Assembly (NCBI RefSeq): GCF_001949145.1 | Contig: NW_019091426.1 | Coordinates: forward strand, 927,827-991,826 | Direction: 5' to 3' | DNA length: 64,000 nt | Origin: Acanthaster planci | Taxonomy: Eukaryota; Echinodermata; Asteroidea; Valvatida; Acanthasteridae | Shown here: piece by piece, positions 35,401-46,491 of the stretch | Position numbering within the stretch: the stretch's first letter is position 1 | How the letters are laid out: each line of letters starts with the position of its first letter | Notes under the pieces: model-generated | Told to the model about the DNA's origin: nothing | What the model saw: only the letters and a program-made list of their open reading frames with translations | The model's database searches: none | Made by a program: the position numbers and the translations under genes

Positions 35401-38124
35401 GTTTTAAAACGTATAAGGTGGATAGAAGAAAAGCATCAGACATTTCTCAAACAAAAAATGAAAAGGAAACTTTTTTCTGCATAAAACAAATTCTTGAAAT
35501 GCATGCGGAAGAAGTGTCTCCGTTCTTACATTAATGAGGATTCCATATCTCCTTCCCATCCCAAACAATAAAATAATGTTCAAAAGAATTTCCTTTTAAA
35601 ACAGCACTTTTACGGCCTAAGCAGATGTTATTACATATGTATGATATGAATACAAAGAACACTACTGGTGATAAAAATGGATAGAAAATCAGGACTGACA
35701 ATGGTGCAGTACAAATTACCACAGGTATATAAACACGATTGCAATTTGTCGCTTTGACACTTTCTGGAAGCACATACCAACCCATGGCAATAAAAAAAAC
35801 CTTTCTATTGTCCAGGGTTACAACAATGTAAGACAAACCGGCAAGGTCCCGTTAAATCCTAACCTTGAATCCTCTAAAAACCAATTCCAAAGGCAAACTC
35901 TCTGCACTGGGACTTTTGAGGGCCATCAAGTGATTCATCAGGTAACAATGATGGGCTGAACATTTCCTAGTCCTACAAATTCTTACCACACCTTCCAGTG
36001 GGGTACCAGAGGGGAGCGTTTTATGAGCTGGCACGCTTTCAAAAATTTAAAAAACTGAAACTGCAAAACCACATCAGTGGAGTAGAGAAACAAATTCCCA
36101 CTTCAGCTAAAGATATTTTCTTGAAAAACTGACGTAAAAGCGTATCTTGTTTTGCGAAGAATTTGCTAACAAATTGAATGCTATAAGTTCTTAATATTTT
36201 CTCTAATGGTGCACGCTCGTGTTACACAAAGAACAGTACAGGTGACTGATTTCAGATGATTTCCGAGAGGATAAGGAAATTTTGAAAATACTTGAAATTT
36301 GAATTCCAAAAATGTGATTTGCTCTGCAAGACAGTTCCATTACATTCAAATATACTTGGTTACCTTTAAGTTGGCTGCAAAATTGCTTTGCGTGTTCTAA
36401 CTTACGTGCACTTGATTTCTGAGATTGAAACCTGCAGGAAAATGAACATGGCTTAGTACCACACCATACTGTCTGTGACACATTATACAAATGCATTGGT
36501 GTGTAAGAAGAGGCATGGGGTGGTGTTCATTCTAGGAAAAAGGGCTCTTTGTGGAAAAAAAAATTCAGGGTGAGGAGGAGGGTGCTGAGTGGGCTAGCAG
36601 TGCATTGCCATTTTGAATAAAAAGAAAACATACATCAGTTTTCAAGTTGAGAGCGAGCTTGATATCTTGCCAAAAGTTAAATAATCTCAAGATGGTAGGG
36701 CATGTGCAAGTTCATTTAAAAGGAAGAATTCATTTACTTTGGTACTTATCTGGTGTTTAAAATAACAGAGTGGTAAAGGTATTTTATCAACTACTACGCA
36801 ATAACTGCGGTGGTACTGTGCTCAAACGCGCATTCCTCAGCTTCACGCACATTTACATTTGGCAAATCACATCACCCTACTGGGCGAAGGTGCATGTAAC
36901 ATGCCCATACCACCTGTCCACGAGCCTTGCCCCACCGCAGAAATGGCTTCTAATTCTGGTCGTTGAATTACACAATACAACCCAAGGGACCCAAGTAAAC
37001 ATATTTCATTCTTGGCCACTCCAACGGTTTAACACACTAACTTGCTCCTGTTATTCAGCCCGCATTATACATGTACCTTTCTACGTTTTAATTCGACTTT
37101 TATATACAGGACACAAAACGAGAGGACTGCAAGGCAAAATAAACATACCGGATGCAAACTTGATCTTCATATATACCTCCTTCCCCAAAAATATACGGTT
37201 GTTCTCTTCAAAACCATGAAGGAAAAAAAACTAAAGTGTCCATTGCTTTTAATCAAAGGTCAGTGATTTTGTAAAATTTTTATGTAGGTCATAAGGAAGA
37301 ACGGTATTTTACTTTTAACCACTTCCTGCCGGGGGGGGGATTTCTCTTGACCGGGATGAGATGGCGGGACCTTTTCAAGATTTTCCATTTTCAAAATTCT
37401 TCAAAAATTCATGTGTTCATTTACTGGATGTTTTCACCCACATGAACGACTGTCTGGTGGCTACTCTAATCTGACAGGCAACCTTCATTGACGCCCGGGT
37501 ATTCAACCCAGGCCTGCAGCCCTGTAAAAGAGAGCCCAGAATTGTGAGGTGTTGTATAATTTCCTTTGTTCCGGTGAATGCCAGTAGCGTCTTTTCATAC
37601 ACATCTGGATTAGCTAGCAGTGGCACTGTATCGCTCATCAATGGGGCCCTGGAGCACTTTTGTCCAGGGTGCTAATCCGCGGACACGCTATGCCCAAAAC
37701 AGTGGTATACTGTTTCAAAACAGTGCTGGATTACCTTCGAAAAATGGAAGTAGAAAATGATGGCAATTCCCAGCAGCAGGTCCTTTGTTCAGAGTACAGT
37801 CTTTTGTTATACTGACCAGCTCTTTTGTCTGAAACTAGGCACCCCAGCTCTGCGTATAAACACAAGGTGCCCGAAACCGGGCTCCCTGGCAGGAAGTGAT
37901 TAACAACTCAATTATCCAATGTGTTCAAATTTTGATACTGAAAATGGCATCTGGGACCCCCAAAATTGAAACCTAGAAGTCACAGCACAGATAGTTATGG
38001 CATCAGAAATCATGTGGCAGGTACCTGACTGGTCTGGCACCTTCATTCAAATTCCTTGGCGAGACCTTGCAGAGAATACACAAGGACATCCTGGGAGGCC
38101 ACACTCGAGGGCGAGGCTGTTCTG
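32451..38124. other. Intergenic region between CHMP4 and HERPUD2
   Basis: Contains the CHMP4 promoter on the left and the HERPUD2 3' UTR on the right. No other exon supported. A MITE-like element lies at 34341-34542. Imperfect direct repeats of GAAGGTTGGGGCAATTATCA and relatives lie at about 33304-33347 and 33370-33412. Confidence 0.5.
34341..34542. mobile_element. MITE-like element with about 56-bp terminal inverted repeats
   Basis: Left arm 34341-34397 and right arm 34487-34542 are reverse complements with roughly 85 percent identity by eye; both contain ATCTGTTCAAATAAA or its complement and TTAAAGAG / CTCTTTAA at the tips. No coding capacity. Confidence 0.7.
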
Positions 38125-41100
38125 TTAGTTCACCGCGGCCAGGTTGGGATCCTGGGGAAACAGTGATGTGAAGAACGTGGACAGGAAGACCCAGGCGACA
38201 GTCAGGACTCCTGGTCGGGGGGGCTCCAAGGGAGCTGTAGCTGTCTCGGCGGAATCAGAGTCTGTTTCCTGCTCCTCCTGAGACTCTCCACTGGCGTCCT
38301 GCTCCGAATTCTCATCCTGCTGCTATGGTTGTATACAGAAAAATAGGTAACGTATTACACTTTTGATACGAATAGTCTGGCTGGTGATCTTTCTTCATTT
38401 TCAATTTCTGTGGTAAAATATGCCTTATAAATATCTTTCCCATTATCTCTACCAGTGCAACCCTCACTTCTCTCTTTTAATGATTTGAATGACTTTGTTC
38501 TGTCCTATCGTTCTTCCTGCAGGGCAGGCAACTTACCCAAGATCTTTCATAGATACTACTCTCTATGACAAAAGAACTCCTTGTAAATCCTCAGCCCCTA
38601 AGGGGCCTTACATGGTCAGATGTTTCACTGGAGAAACACTTTTCAGCCCCCCTTCCATTGTGAACCAGAGACTGTGAGTTTAATAAGAGCATGCATCTTA
38701 ATTCTACCTGTTCCTGATTGCTGTTGTCTTGTTCCCTGTCTTCTTGTTGTTCATTCCTATTCTCCAATCTCTCCCTTGCGATGGGGGCCCGATGCAGCCG
38801 GAACCAACGTTTTTGATACCTGTATCAAAAAAGGAGAACGATCTTTGACTCCTAACTGAATACCGATCTTTGGAATGTTGTCAAATTTATCAGTGATTCA
38901 ATCATTTTCAACAGTGCCCGGTGGGACAAAGAGATGTGGAGACATTTAAGCATGAATAAACACAACATTACAGACTAAAAAAGCAGCAATCAATCCAAAT
39001 GTTTCACAGATGCCACAAAGTTTACAGTGGAATCCAACCTAAGTGACAAATAGCAATTATTGAGCTGTCTCTTCCTCAATCTAGAAAAATCAGCCTGAAA
39101 ACTCCCGGTTAATTGTGATTGATCGGGAGAGCTTGGGTTCAACAGATTCTTGACTCACAGATGAACAAAATTTCAGAACCACTGAAAATGACTGTTATGT
39201 CCTAGGTGGGGCAAAGGACATTCCTTCACAAAATCATTACTTCAGACTTCAGAGTCACCAAATGCCAGATTAACGAAGCATCTGTGAAGCCATTTGTTGC
39301 CTAGAACTCACAGGTACATGAAGATCATGAAGCCCACCACCATCAGGAAGCGGCTGGGGGAGGAGTAGAAGTAGACCAGGCTGAGCATGACGCCAAAGCG
39401 GCAGAAGGTGTAGACCCAGTCCAGCCAGTCCCGGTTGACGTTGTCCTCGTCATCGTCATCCACCGCGGGGCCCAGCCCGGCATTCATGCGCACGTTCTGG
39501 TCCGGTCCTGCCGCCGCCGCCGCTGCTGCCGCTCCAACGTTGGGAGCAACCACTGGCGGATTAATGACCCCCGGTTGGTCGGGCACTTGGGGCTGGGGTA
39601 CCACCACAGGGGCGGGGGCTGCTGGCAGGTTTGCGTTGAGGCCGGCACCGCCTGCTTGGAACTGATTAGAGCTGCAAGATGATGACATACATGTACTTGA
39701 TTACTTTCAGTATTTTTCTCCTTATTATTTCTCTCCTTGTTAGAAAACTCAAGTCTTCAAAAGACATTTTTCCAGGAATTTTGTCATGATAAGAACACCA
39801 AGAACATGTATAAAACCACACAGCATTAAGTACACTCTATTTGATCAGTTGGCATTCACAAATCTGAATACTAGCAGATAACAACTTGTTATGTTCACAG
39901 CGAGGCACTTTATTTCACAGAATTGCACCACACACAGGTAAATGTAACGCAAACTTTCAATGTAAATTGCGGCAGGAGAATGAATGGCAAACTACCTTGA
40001 AGACAGCATGGTCGAGTTAGATTGTGGTACCAACATTTCTACTGTTGTTCTGTTATCACTTGCCAATGTATTACATAAATGCGTTCAACTAACTGTCCCA
40101 GAGGTGATAGGAGTGTTGGGTCTAAAGCTTAGCTGACCTTTAAAAAAAGACAGGACCCTACACCAAGTTATGCGGCAGGATGGAGTTAAGTTATAACTGT
40201 ACTTGTCCATACTTCATGTATGTGTCTAAATCTGTACTCACTACTGCAGGTACTGAGCCATCTGCTGTGCATACATGTGTTGCATCCACATGGCCTGCTG
40301 TTGTTGGTTAGCCGCCATGTACCCTTGTTGGTTGGCTCTCTGCACATATTGCATTGGATAGTTCCCATAACTGAGCAAGGAGAACCAAAAGTATCACTAT
40401 GCGTCACTGATTCATGATCAAAAGCACTTCATATGTTTTAGCTCGGTGGATGCTACATTTCAATACCATCATTACTGTGAAAATGGCAGGTACATGAAGT
40501 GTCTTTGTATGAAATTACTATGAATTTTGTTTATGAATGAACAAAGCATGTGGCCAAATAACCTATGATAACAAAACAAATGCTTGATGGCATTTATTCA
40601 AATGAAGTGGTTGAACCTGCGTCTGAATTACCCCCCCCAAAAAAAAACCCACAACAAGGTCAAATGATTGACAAATCTTGCAATTATTCACTAAACATTC
40701 CCCAACAGGTCTCCTTCAATGGCAGAAAGCCCTTGGGTTTTGCTCGGAGAGACTGTATCACAGAACAGTGGGCTTCATACACGAGTTACAACAATGCTTA
40801 TCACCATTGGCGGGGGCCAATGCACATTAACCAATGACAGCACCGAGATGGTCAATGGATTCATCTAGAGTACTCCAAACACATGCTGATTTCAACATCA
40901 TGGCAACTCAATTCTTAAAAAGAGTCGAAGACGACAAACCTGTACGGGTAGAAGTTGGAGAAGGAAGGTGTACTGACAGTCCTGTGCCTGAGCCCACCGG
41001 CAGAGGCCGGTGGCGAAGGTTCGATCGGTGTGCTCTGTCTCCTCTGAATGGTTGCTGGGGTGGTCGTTCCCCCGTCTGTTCTAGAGCTTCCCGTGGAGTT

Positions 41101-42734
41101 GCCTTGGACTGACGACGATGATGGCACCTGGTCTGCCATGGGTGACGGGCTGGATTTGGGTTTGTAGGGCTGGAGGAGTTCTTCCGGAGAGGGCGAACAG
41201 ACGAGATGAACGGTGTGGTGCTGGAGGGACTTGTCATCCTGACGAAAAAGTGGGAGGGGGGGATTAATTAACAGGCCGTTTGGGGAGCTAAGATTTCATG
41301 AATGAGATAAAACCTGAAAAAGCAAATGAACATGGAGACAAAATCTCTGGCCATTTTAGAAATGTTTTGTCGAGTGGGTCGCATGAGCACTGATTGAAAA
41401 TCCACTTTCCTACACTTACAATATCTGCTGAAGCTTTACATGTATGTAGCAATTACTGAATGGTATAAACAGAATTCAAAATAACCTGAAGTTAATAAAC
41501 AATATTATCCACTTTGTGGATAAAAGAACTTGTATCATTACATAACAATTCAGAACAACGAACCACTTCCAACAAAAAAAAATTATGCCAGTGCCATATG
41601 TGTTTGAATCCATTCTTGCATCAAATGCCATTATATACTAGTAAAATTTTAATGACATGTAATCAAATATACGCTCAATACAAGGCAAAGAAAATAAACA
41701 GAAACAAGTTAAAGAACTTGTACATTTCCATTTAAACATGTATGTGGTTCATATAACACTACTTACCAGTCTTAAAACATCTTTCAGTAGCAAGTTATCT
41801 TTTAACAGCTTGCCAGAATAAATGATTCTCTGATTCTTCTCATTCTAAAAATAGATTCAGGAAAAAATGCATGATGAGATAGGGAGACCTATATGAATTA
41901 CAAAGAAAACTGCCAACAAATTATTTTCAAGACCGAAAGTCAAAGCATACAGATATGTAATGCATCAAGGAAATTGCGTCAAGCCTGCTTTCACTTCTGT
42001 TGCAATTTTTACCACAAAGCTTCTGTGTTACTGGACTTCAGTGAAAGAAATATCACAGTTTCAAATTTTCATTTGATAAAAGTTAGGTTCATACAAGTAA
42101 CATCTTAACCCTAACCCTCCAGGATAGTTTGGCTAGAAGCCCTGCCAGACACACCAGTCTGCATCATGTGTCAAAGTTTAACAAGATCCCACGGTCAACT
42201 CTTATCAAGGCCAAATAGCCTGAGAGTCTGTGGATGCCAGACACCACAAGATCCGACAGTAGCATTGTTCATTGGGACTAGCTCCAATTGTCTCAACATG
42301 GCCAGTTTGTTTGGCTGCTGTTGATTGCCCAGTGCATCAAAGTGCATCAGACTTATTCACCTGATGCACTGTGCTGCATCTGGCAGAATCAGGGTCAAGT
42401 CAACCACATTTCCATCACATTTAAGCTAAATAACAAGAGCCATATTCTAATACAAGGCATCTAGAGTCTAAACAAATTCTAACAATCTGGAATATTCCAA
42501 TTTCATAACTATACACAACCAAAGAGTTGAAGTAATTGTGAGAGAAAAAAAGATTTTGTTAGAAATGGGGAAAAAAAACAATTTACTCACTGGTTTACTA
42601 GGATATACTTTTGCGAGGTGGTTTTTTAGTTTCTGCACGCTCCAATCGAGGAAGCACTCAACAGTCTGGTCCCCCAACTTCTGGTTAGGTGCTTTGATTA
42701 ATAATGTGACAGGCATCCCTGTTAACTGCTCCAT
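38125..42734 (-). CDS. HERPUD2: HERPUD2-like ER membrane protein with ubiquitin-like domain (439 aa, 7 coding exons)
   Basis: Herp-family proteins sit in the ER membrane and support ER-associated degradation with the HRD1 ligase. Coding exons on the minus strand: 42734-42591, 41844-41767, 41238-40940, 40370-40242, 39671-39312, 38819-38708, 38322-38125; phases close. A ubiquitin-like domain spans about residues 8-90 (PVTLLIKAPNQK, VYPSKP, QRIIYSGKLL, HHTVHLVC). Then come a Ser/Thr/Pro-rich linker, a Gln/Met-rich stretch (YMAANQQQQAMWMQHMYAQQ), an eight-alanine tract, and the conserved NRDWLDWVYTF followed by the hydrophobic hairpin at about 306-340 (LVYFYSSPSRFLMVVGF). The end STFFTSLFPQDP matches the family tail. 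The opening and the MLSLVYFYSS segment are closer to HERPUD2 than HERPUD1. The last intron ends CATAGCAG, an ambiguous NAGNAG acceptor that could add or drop one Gln. At 439 residues it is somewhat longer than vertebrate members (about 390-410). Confidence 0.93.
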
Positions 42735-42850
42735 CTTGACGTATGTAGGAAGATCAGTCTGGTCTCAGACTCTCAATATTTTTCAAAATGAGTTGCTTGT
42801 ACTGTTTAACACCGGTTACTTGTGATGCCCATCAACATTAGCTGTGACTC
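42735..42850 (-). other. HERPUD2 5' UTR part of exon 2 with a short upstream ORF
   Basis: A polypyrimidine tract and CTTTTAAACAG acceptor end at 42851, so this exon starts at 42850. It contains an upstream ORF of 10 codons plus stop (42838-42806, reading MLMGITSNRC) that ends before the main start. The partner donor is GGA/GTAAGTT at 44398/44397. Confidence 0.55.
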
Positions 42851-43264
42851 CTGTTTAAAAGTAGGAGAAAAAAAATATTCATTAAAAGCGAGGCCAAATG
42901 CAAATTCAATTTTACAACTGTTGCATAATTCAGCAATCAAATTCATATTAAAAACACACTGAAACTCCTGAGGACTTGACTGTTATGTGTAACTGACAAT
43001 ATAATTGTCTGTGAAGATACTTAGAATATTTGGCTGTCTGGGGGGACAAATCCACCTGTTTTAATTCCTTTAATGTACACTGTAAAAGGAAACACAACAT
43101 TTGTGACTTCTAAATCCTTACTCATATCATATCAATATAAGACATGTTTGCGTATTGGTTTTACATGTGTTTGCAGACTGGTACCTCAAAGTATTTGGCA
43201 AGTTGCTGAAGCACTGTAAACTCATGAAGGGAAAGGGGAACCAAACTTCATTCTAACAGTCTGT

Positions 43265-43690
43265 TCTTTTAACCCTGACCGTCTAGGCCCTTTTCAGAGG
43301 ATACACCCCAAATCCTTCAAAATCCTTCAACTGCCTCCAAGAAAAAATTGGATACAGCTTCACTCCTCTGATAGTTCACAAATATGTTCTGTGGAGGGGC
43401 GCCCACTGCCTCAATCCTTCCAAATCATGGGGCAATTCCTCTCATTATGTTGAGGCAGAGTGTATATATGGTATCGTGGAACAGTAAGGAGGATTTGTAT
43501 TTGTGGGCATGAATTTATGCATGAATAAATTCATGAACAACACAGGGTCTAACCAACAACCTTGAGACAATGCATCCTCTGCCACAAGCAATGTAATTTT
43601 GCCATGCCGCATCAATCTTCCAAAATCCTTCAAAACTGCCCAAAGGATTTTGAAGGATTTGGGATCCGGATTGGTAGGGTTGATCGAGAA
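43265..43690 (-). repeat. Dispersed CCTCAATCC-family element, copy B
   Basis: In the 5' intron of HERPUD2. Reverse-complement relative of 15155-15550: shared blocks include TTGGATACAGCTTCACTCCT (compare GAGGCTGTATCCAATTTTTT), GCAATTCCTCTCATTATG and TTGAGACAATGCATCC. Contains AATCCTTCAAAATCCTTCAA runs and an internal GGATTTTGAAGGATTTGG inverted block. Confidence 0.7.
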
Positions 43691-43994
43691 TAAAGAGGTA
43701 TTAGTAAATGAATGGCAGTGATGAAACGCAAAATAGAGACCAATATTTGGGGGATTGCGTATTTAGGGACCCTATAATTCCTATAGAAGAAGGTTCATGT
43801 TGGGCAGGGATTGTATACTGAGGGACCCTCCAGATTTTATCATTTTAATCTTGCAAACCTGGTAAGTCCACCCCAAAAACACAGGCATCATTCACTTTAT
43901 TGCGATGACCCTATTTTTTGGAATTTCAAATTGTAAATCATGAAAGAAACTACGTTGGGAAAGCGACTAGGTGCCTATCAATGATTACAAAAAT

Positions 43995-44095
43995 GAACAG
44001 TAGCTCAGTTGGTAGAGCACTGGTATGGTGCTCCAGAGGTCGCAGGTTCCAATCCCACCCGAGTCAATTTCTTTGTTCATCTTCTTTGCATAATT
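43995..44095 (+). repeat. SINE-B copy (tRNA-derived)
   Basis: CAGTAGCTCAGTTGGTAGAG is an A-box region and GCAGGTTCCAATCCCACC a B-box region, with TATGGTGCTCCAGAGGTC between them, followed by AATTTCTTTGTTCATCTTC. The T-stem has two mismatches and no acceptor stem forms, so it is a SINE and not a tRNA gene. Related copies in reverse orientation: 48247-48345 and 53695-53785. Confidence 0.7.
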
Positions 44096-44397
44096 GTAAT
44101 CACTTTATACTGGGGGCCTAATAAACGTCACAAACCATGAAGCCTACACCTGAAGATTGATGAACGTCCATTCAAATTTTGAAAGAAAGATAAAATAAAA
44201 ATCTCTACTCAATTACGGTAAGAAAAAAAAATTGCGTACCAAGCCAAATGACCCAGAAAATTAGTCTAGGAAGGGTTATGCTATGTTGTAGCATGGATGG
44301 TTGTAGCATTGTAGCTACACCAACGCCCAAACGCGTACAAACGTGTACAATCCAATACTAATTCTTCTCGTTCAACTCCCAAACTTACATAACTTAC

Positions 44398-44607
44398 TCC
44401 TCCCGTAGTCCGCAGTGTACATAATTTCGGTGAATATATGCCACTGGAGTTGAAGCTGCAGTCTTCAGAGGTCCACCTCGGAGATGGGCAGGCAGTACTG
44501 CGTTCAAAATGCAGGTATTAATGATGTAACTTTTGTACCAGGAACAGAATATCGTGGCGCTAGCACACTCGTCAATAAAAACACAGGCGACAGTGTATGT
44601 GACGTCA
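44398..44607 (-). promoter_or_regulatory. Candidate HERPUD2 noncoding first exon and promoter with CRE
   Basis: A strong donor (GGA/GTAAGTT) at 44398/44397 could pair with the acceptor before 42850. About 200 bp further upstream lies TGACGTCA (44600-44607), a perfect CRE/ATF palindrome. The transcription start between them is inferred. Herp genes are induced by ER stress in vertebrates through ATF-class sites, so a CRE/ATF site fits; no clear ERSE (CCAAT-N9-CCACG) was found. Confidence 0.4.
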
Positions 44608-46491
44608 TCTTAAAGTCAGGTGACCAGTTCGCTGATATGGCGAGCTGTGATTGGTGAAATCACCTACATATGATTTGCATAAGCTTGGAAAACGAAAACT
44701 GCAAAACCTAATATATGAAGGCAAAACCAGTATATAAAGGCAACGAATAAATAAAAACAAGTTGATTTTCATTTCACGCCACTTTTCTTTCCATATCAAA
44801 ACAAAAATACGAGTGGTTCCATTGAAATCTCAAACAAGGATACAGTTATTAAGGGAAAATAAACACTTCGATAGCTTGAATAGAACTTTCTACAACACCT
44901 AAATCATACAATTATATTAAAAAGCTCTGTATATTCATAAGATATAAAAATCAGAAATGTTATACAAATATTGAGTGGAGTTCGGAGTGGAATGGCAGGA
45001 ATATTATTGCAAGGTAAAATCTGGACTTTTTAATACATGCAGATTATTCTTACTTTAATTTTCAAAAAAAATTTAAATGATTTGAAATCATACAAAATAT
45101 AAAAGTTCGTTAAATTTACGGCTGCGCCACTCGTGCATGTGGTCTCCGGTCCGACAAGCTGCTTTGCAGTTACTCTAAACACAGCCGCGAAGGCCTTGAC
45201 GAAAGGCTATTCATGGAGGGAGTTTGAGCCTGTACTTTTGGGCGTTTCAATTGTTAGAACTAAAAGGTGGGTTCTGCGTTTGTGGACATGGAAAATTAGC
45301 ACACAATAGCTGCACGCTAGTACTGCACACTTCCATTTTGGTTCCAAAGTCTGTAGTACCGGTAGTTGGTACTCTCAGTAGAGCCTACACATTGATCACC
45401 ATATTCTCAACGATCTCTCTTTACAATTAACGGACTCGGAGATCAGTTGCCTACAGAAATCATGCTTTCGGGGAGCACCGTGCCCCCTCAGCTTTTCAAG
45501 CGCTCTCGGTGACTAAAATGATTCTACACATCACAGGTTACACATCACGCGACCAGCTGCTGCTCACTAGCCCCAAGCTGAGTTAGCTATTATTAATTCC
45601 AAACTCTCAAATATTCTCACATAATTTGATTTTGAAAATTTAATAATCACACGTAATTACATGTGCATTCCAGAGGTCGGGATGATGTCACTGATTCTTG
45701 ATTCTTCTCCCTGATTGGTTAATTGATGGCTATTCCATATTTCACTCTCAAAACTCAAAGGGGCAAAAATAGTGTTGCGGTCTATGGGGAAAAATCTGAA
45801 TTATGAGGCTAAACTCTTGACCTTTACATCAAATGTGTCTGAAAATTCACTATTATGCACTATAAACATCTCCCACACTGTACTGAAAAGGTTTCAGTTA
45901 TTTTTGTCATATTGGTGCAAAAACAAGGAAAATATGCTAATCCCTGTAGAAAGTGAATGGAGAGTTGCCTCTTTGCCCAGACGTCAAGTGCAATAAATGG
46001 AACAACCTCCGACCTCGAGAATGCCACTGACTTGAAGCTTTACCGTGGTCTTTAGAGGCCACCGTCTTCACAAACTATTTGTTGAATATCGGGGTTGAAG
46101 GTCATTATAACCAATTGGGTTACATCATCCACAGCCTATACCCAGTCACCTCAGCGCAGCTCTGATAGGAAAGCGTAGTTGGTAACCAGACTGTCACGCG
46201 CATTACAGTCACATGCTTTCGTGTTTACCGCACTAGCTAGCAAAGTAACAAGAGAAAGTCCCATATCTGCCTACGCCTCAGCTTCATAATCCTGGTCTCC
46301 GATTCACAGCGCGGAAGAAGGATATACTTACGGTGCTGACAAAAGTGAACGGTAGTTTGATTCTTGAAGTACCGGAAAAGAAAACTGTCCGCTATTTAAG
46401 TTATACTTAAATTATAGGTCTCCTTGACTCCTAATTCCTATATTTGTCTCAAGTTTTTGACGGTAAGTAACAAGAAGAATCATTCGAAAAC
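44608..46491. other. Intergenic region between HERPUD2 and cathepsin Z
   Basis: Divergent genes, so both upstream regions lie here. CCAAT-type boxes (GTGATTGGTG at about 44648, CTGATTGGTTAATTG at about 45712) are present. The block at about 45285-45320 resembles 52008-52045 (ACATGGACAATTAGTACTCA), an old dispersed repeat. No other exon supported. Confidence 0.4.

Noticed and set aside
36770-37219. 149-codon open frame
   Set aside because: No recognisable domain, AT-rich noncoding-like composition, no supporting exon structure.
42105-42122. Telomere-like CCCTAACCCTCC words
   Set aside because: Only one or two units, and similar words belong to the dispersed CCTCAATCC family; no telomeric array.
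43995-44068. Possible tRNA gene (A and B boxes present)
   Set aside because: The T-stem has two mismatches and no acceptor stem can be drawn; two relatives elsewhere in the window share the sequence beyond the tRNA part, so it is a SINE.
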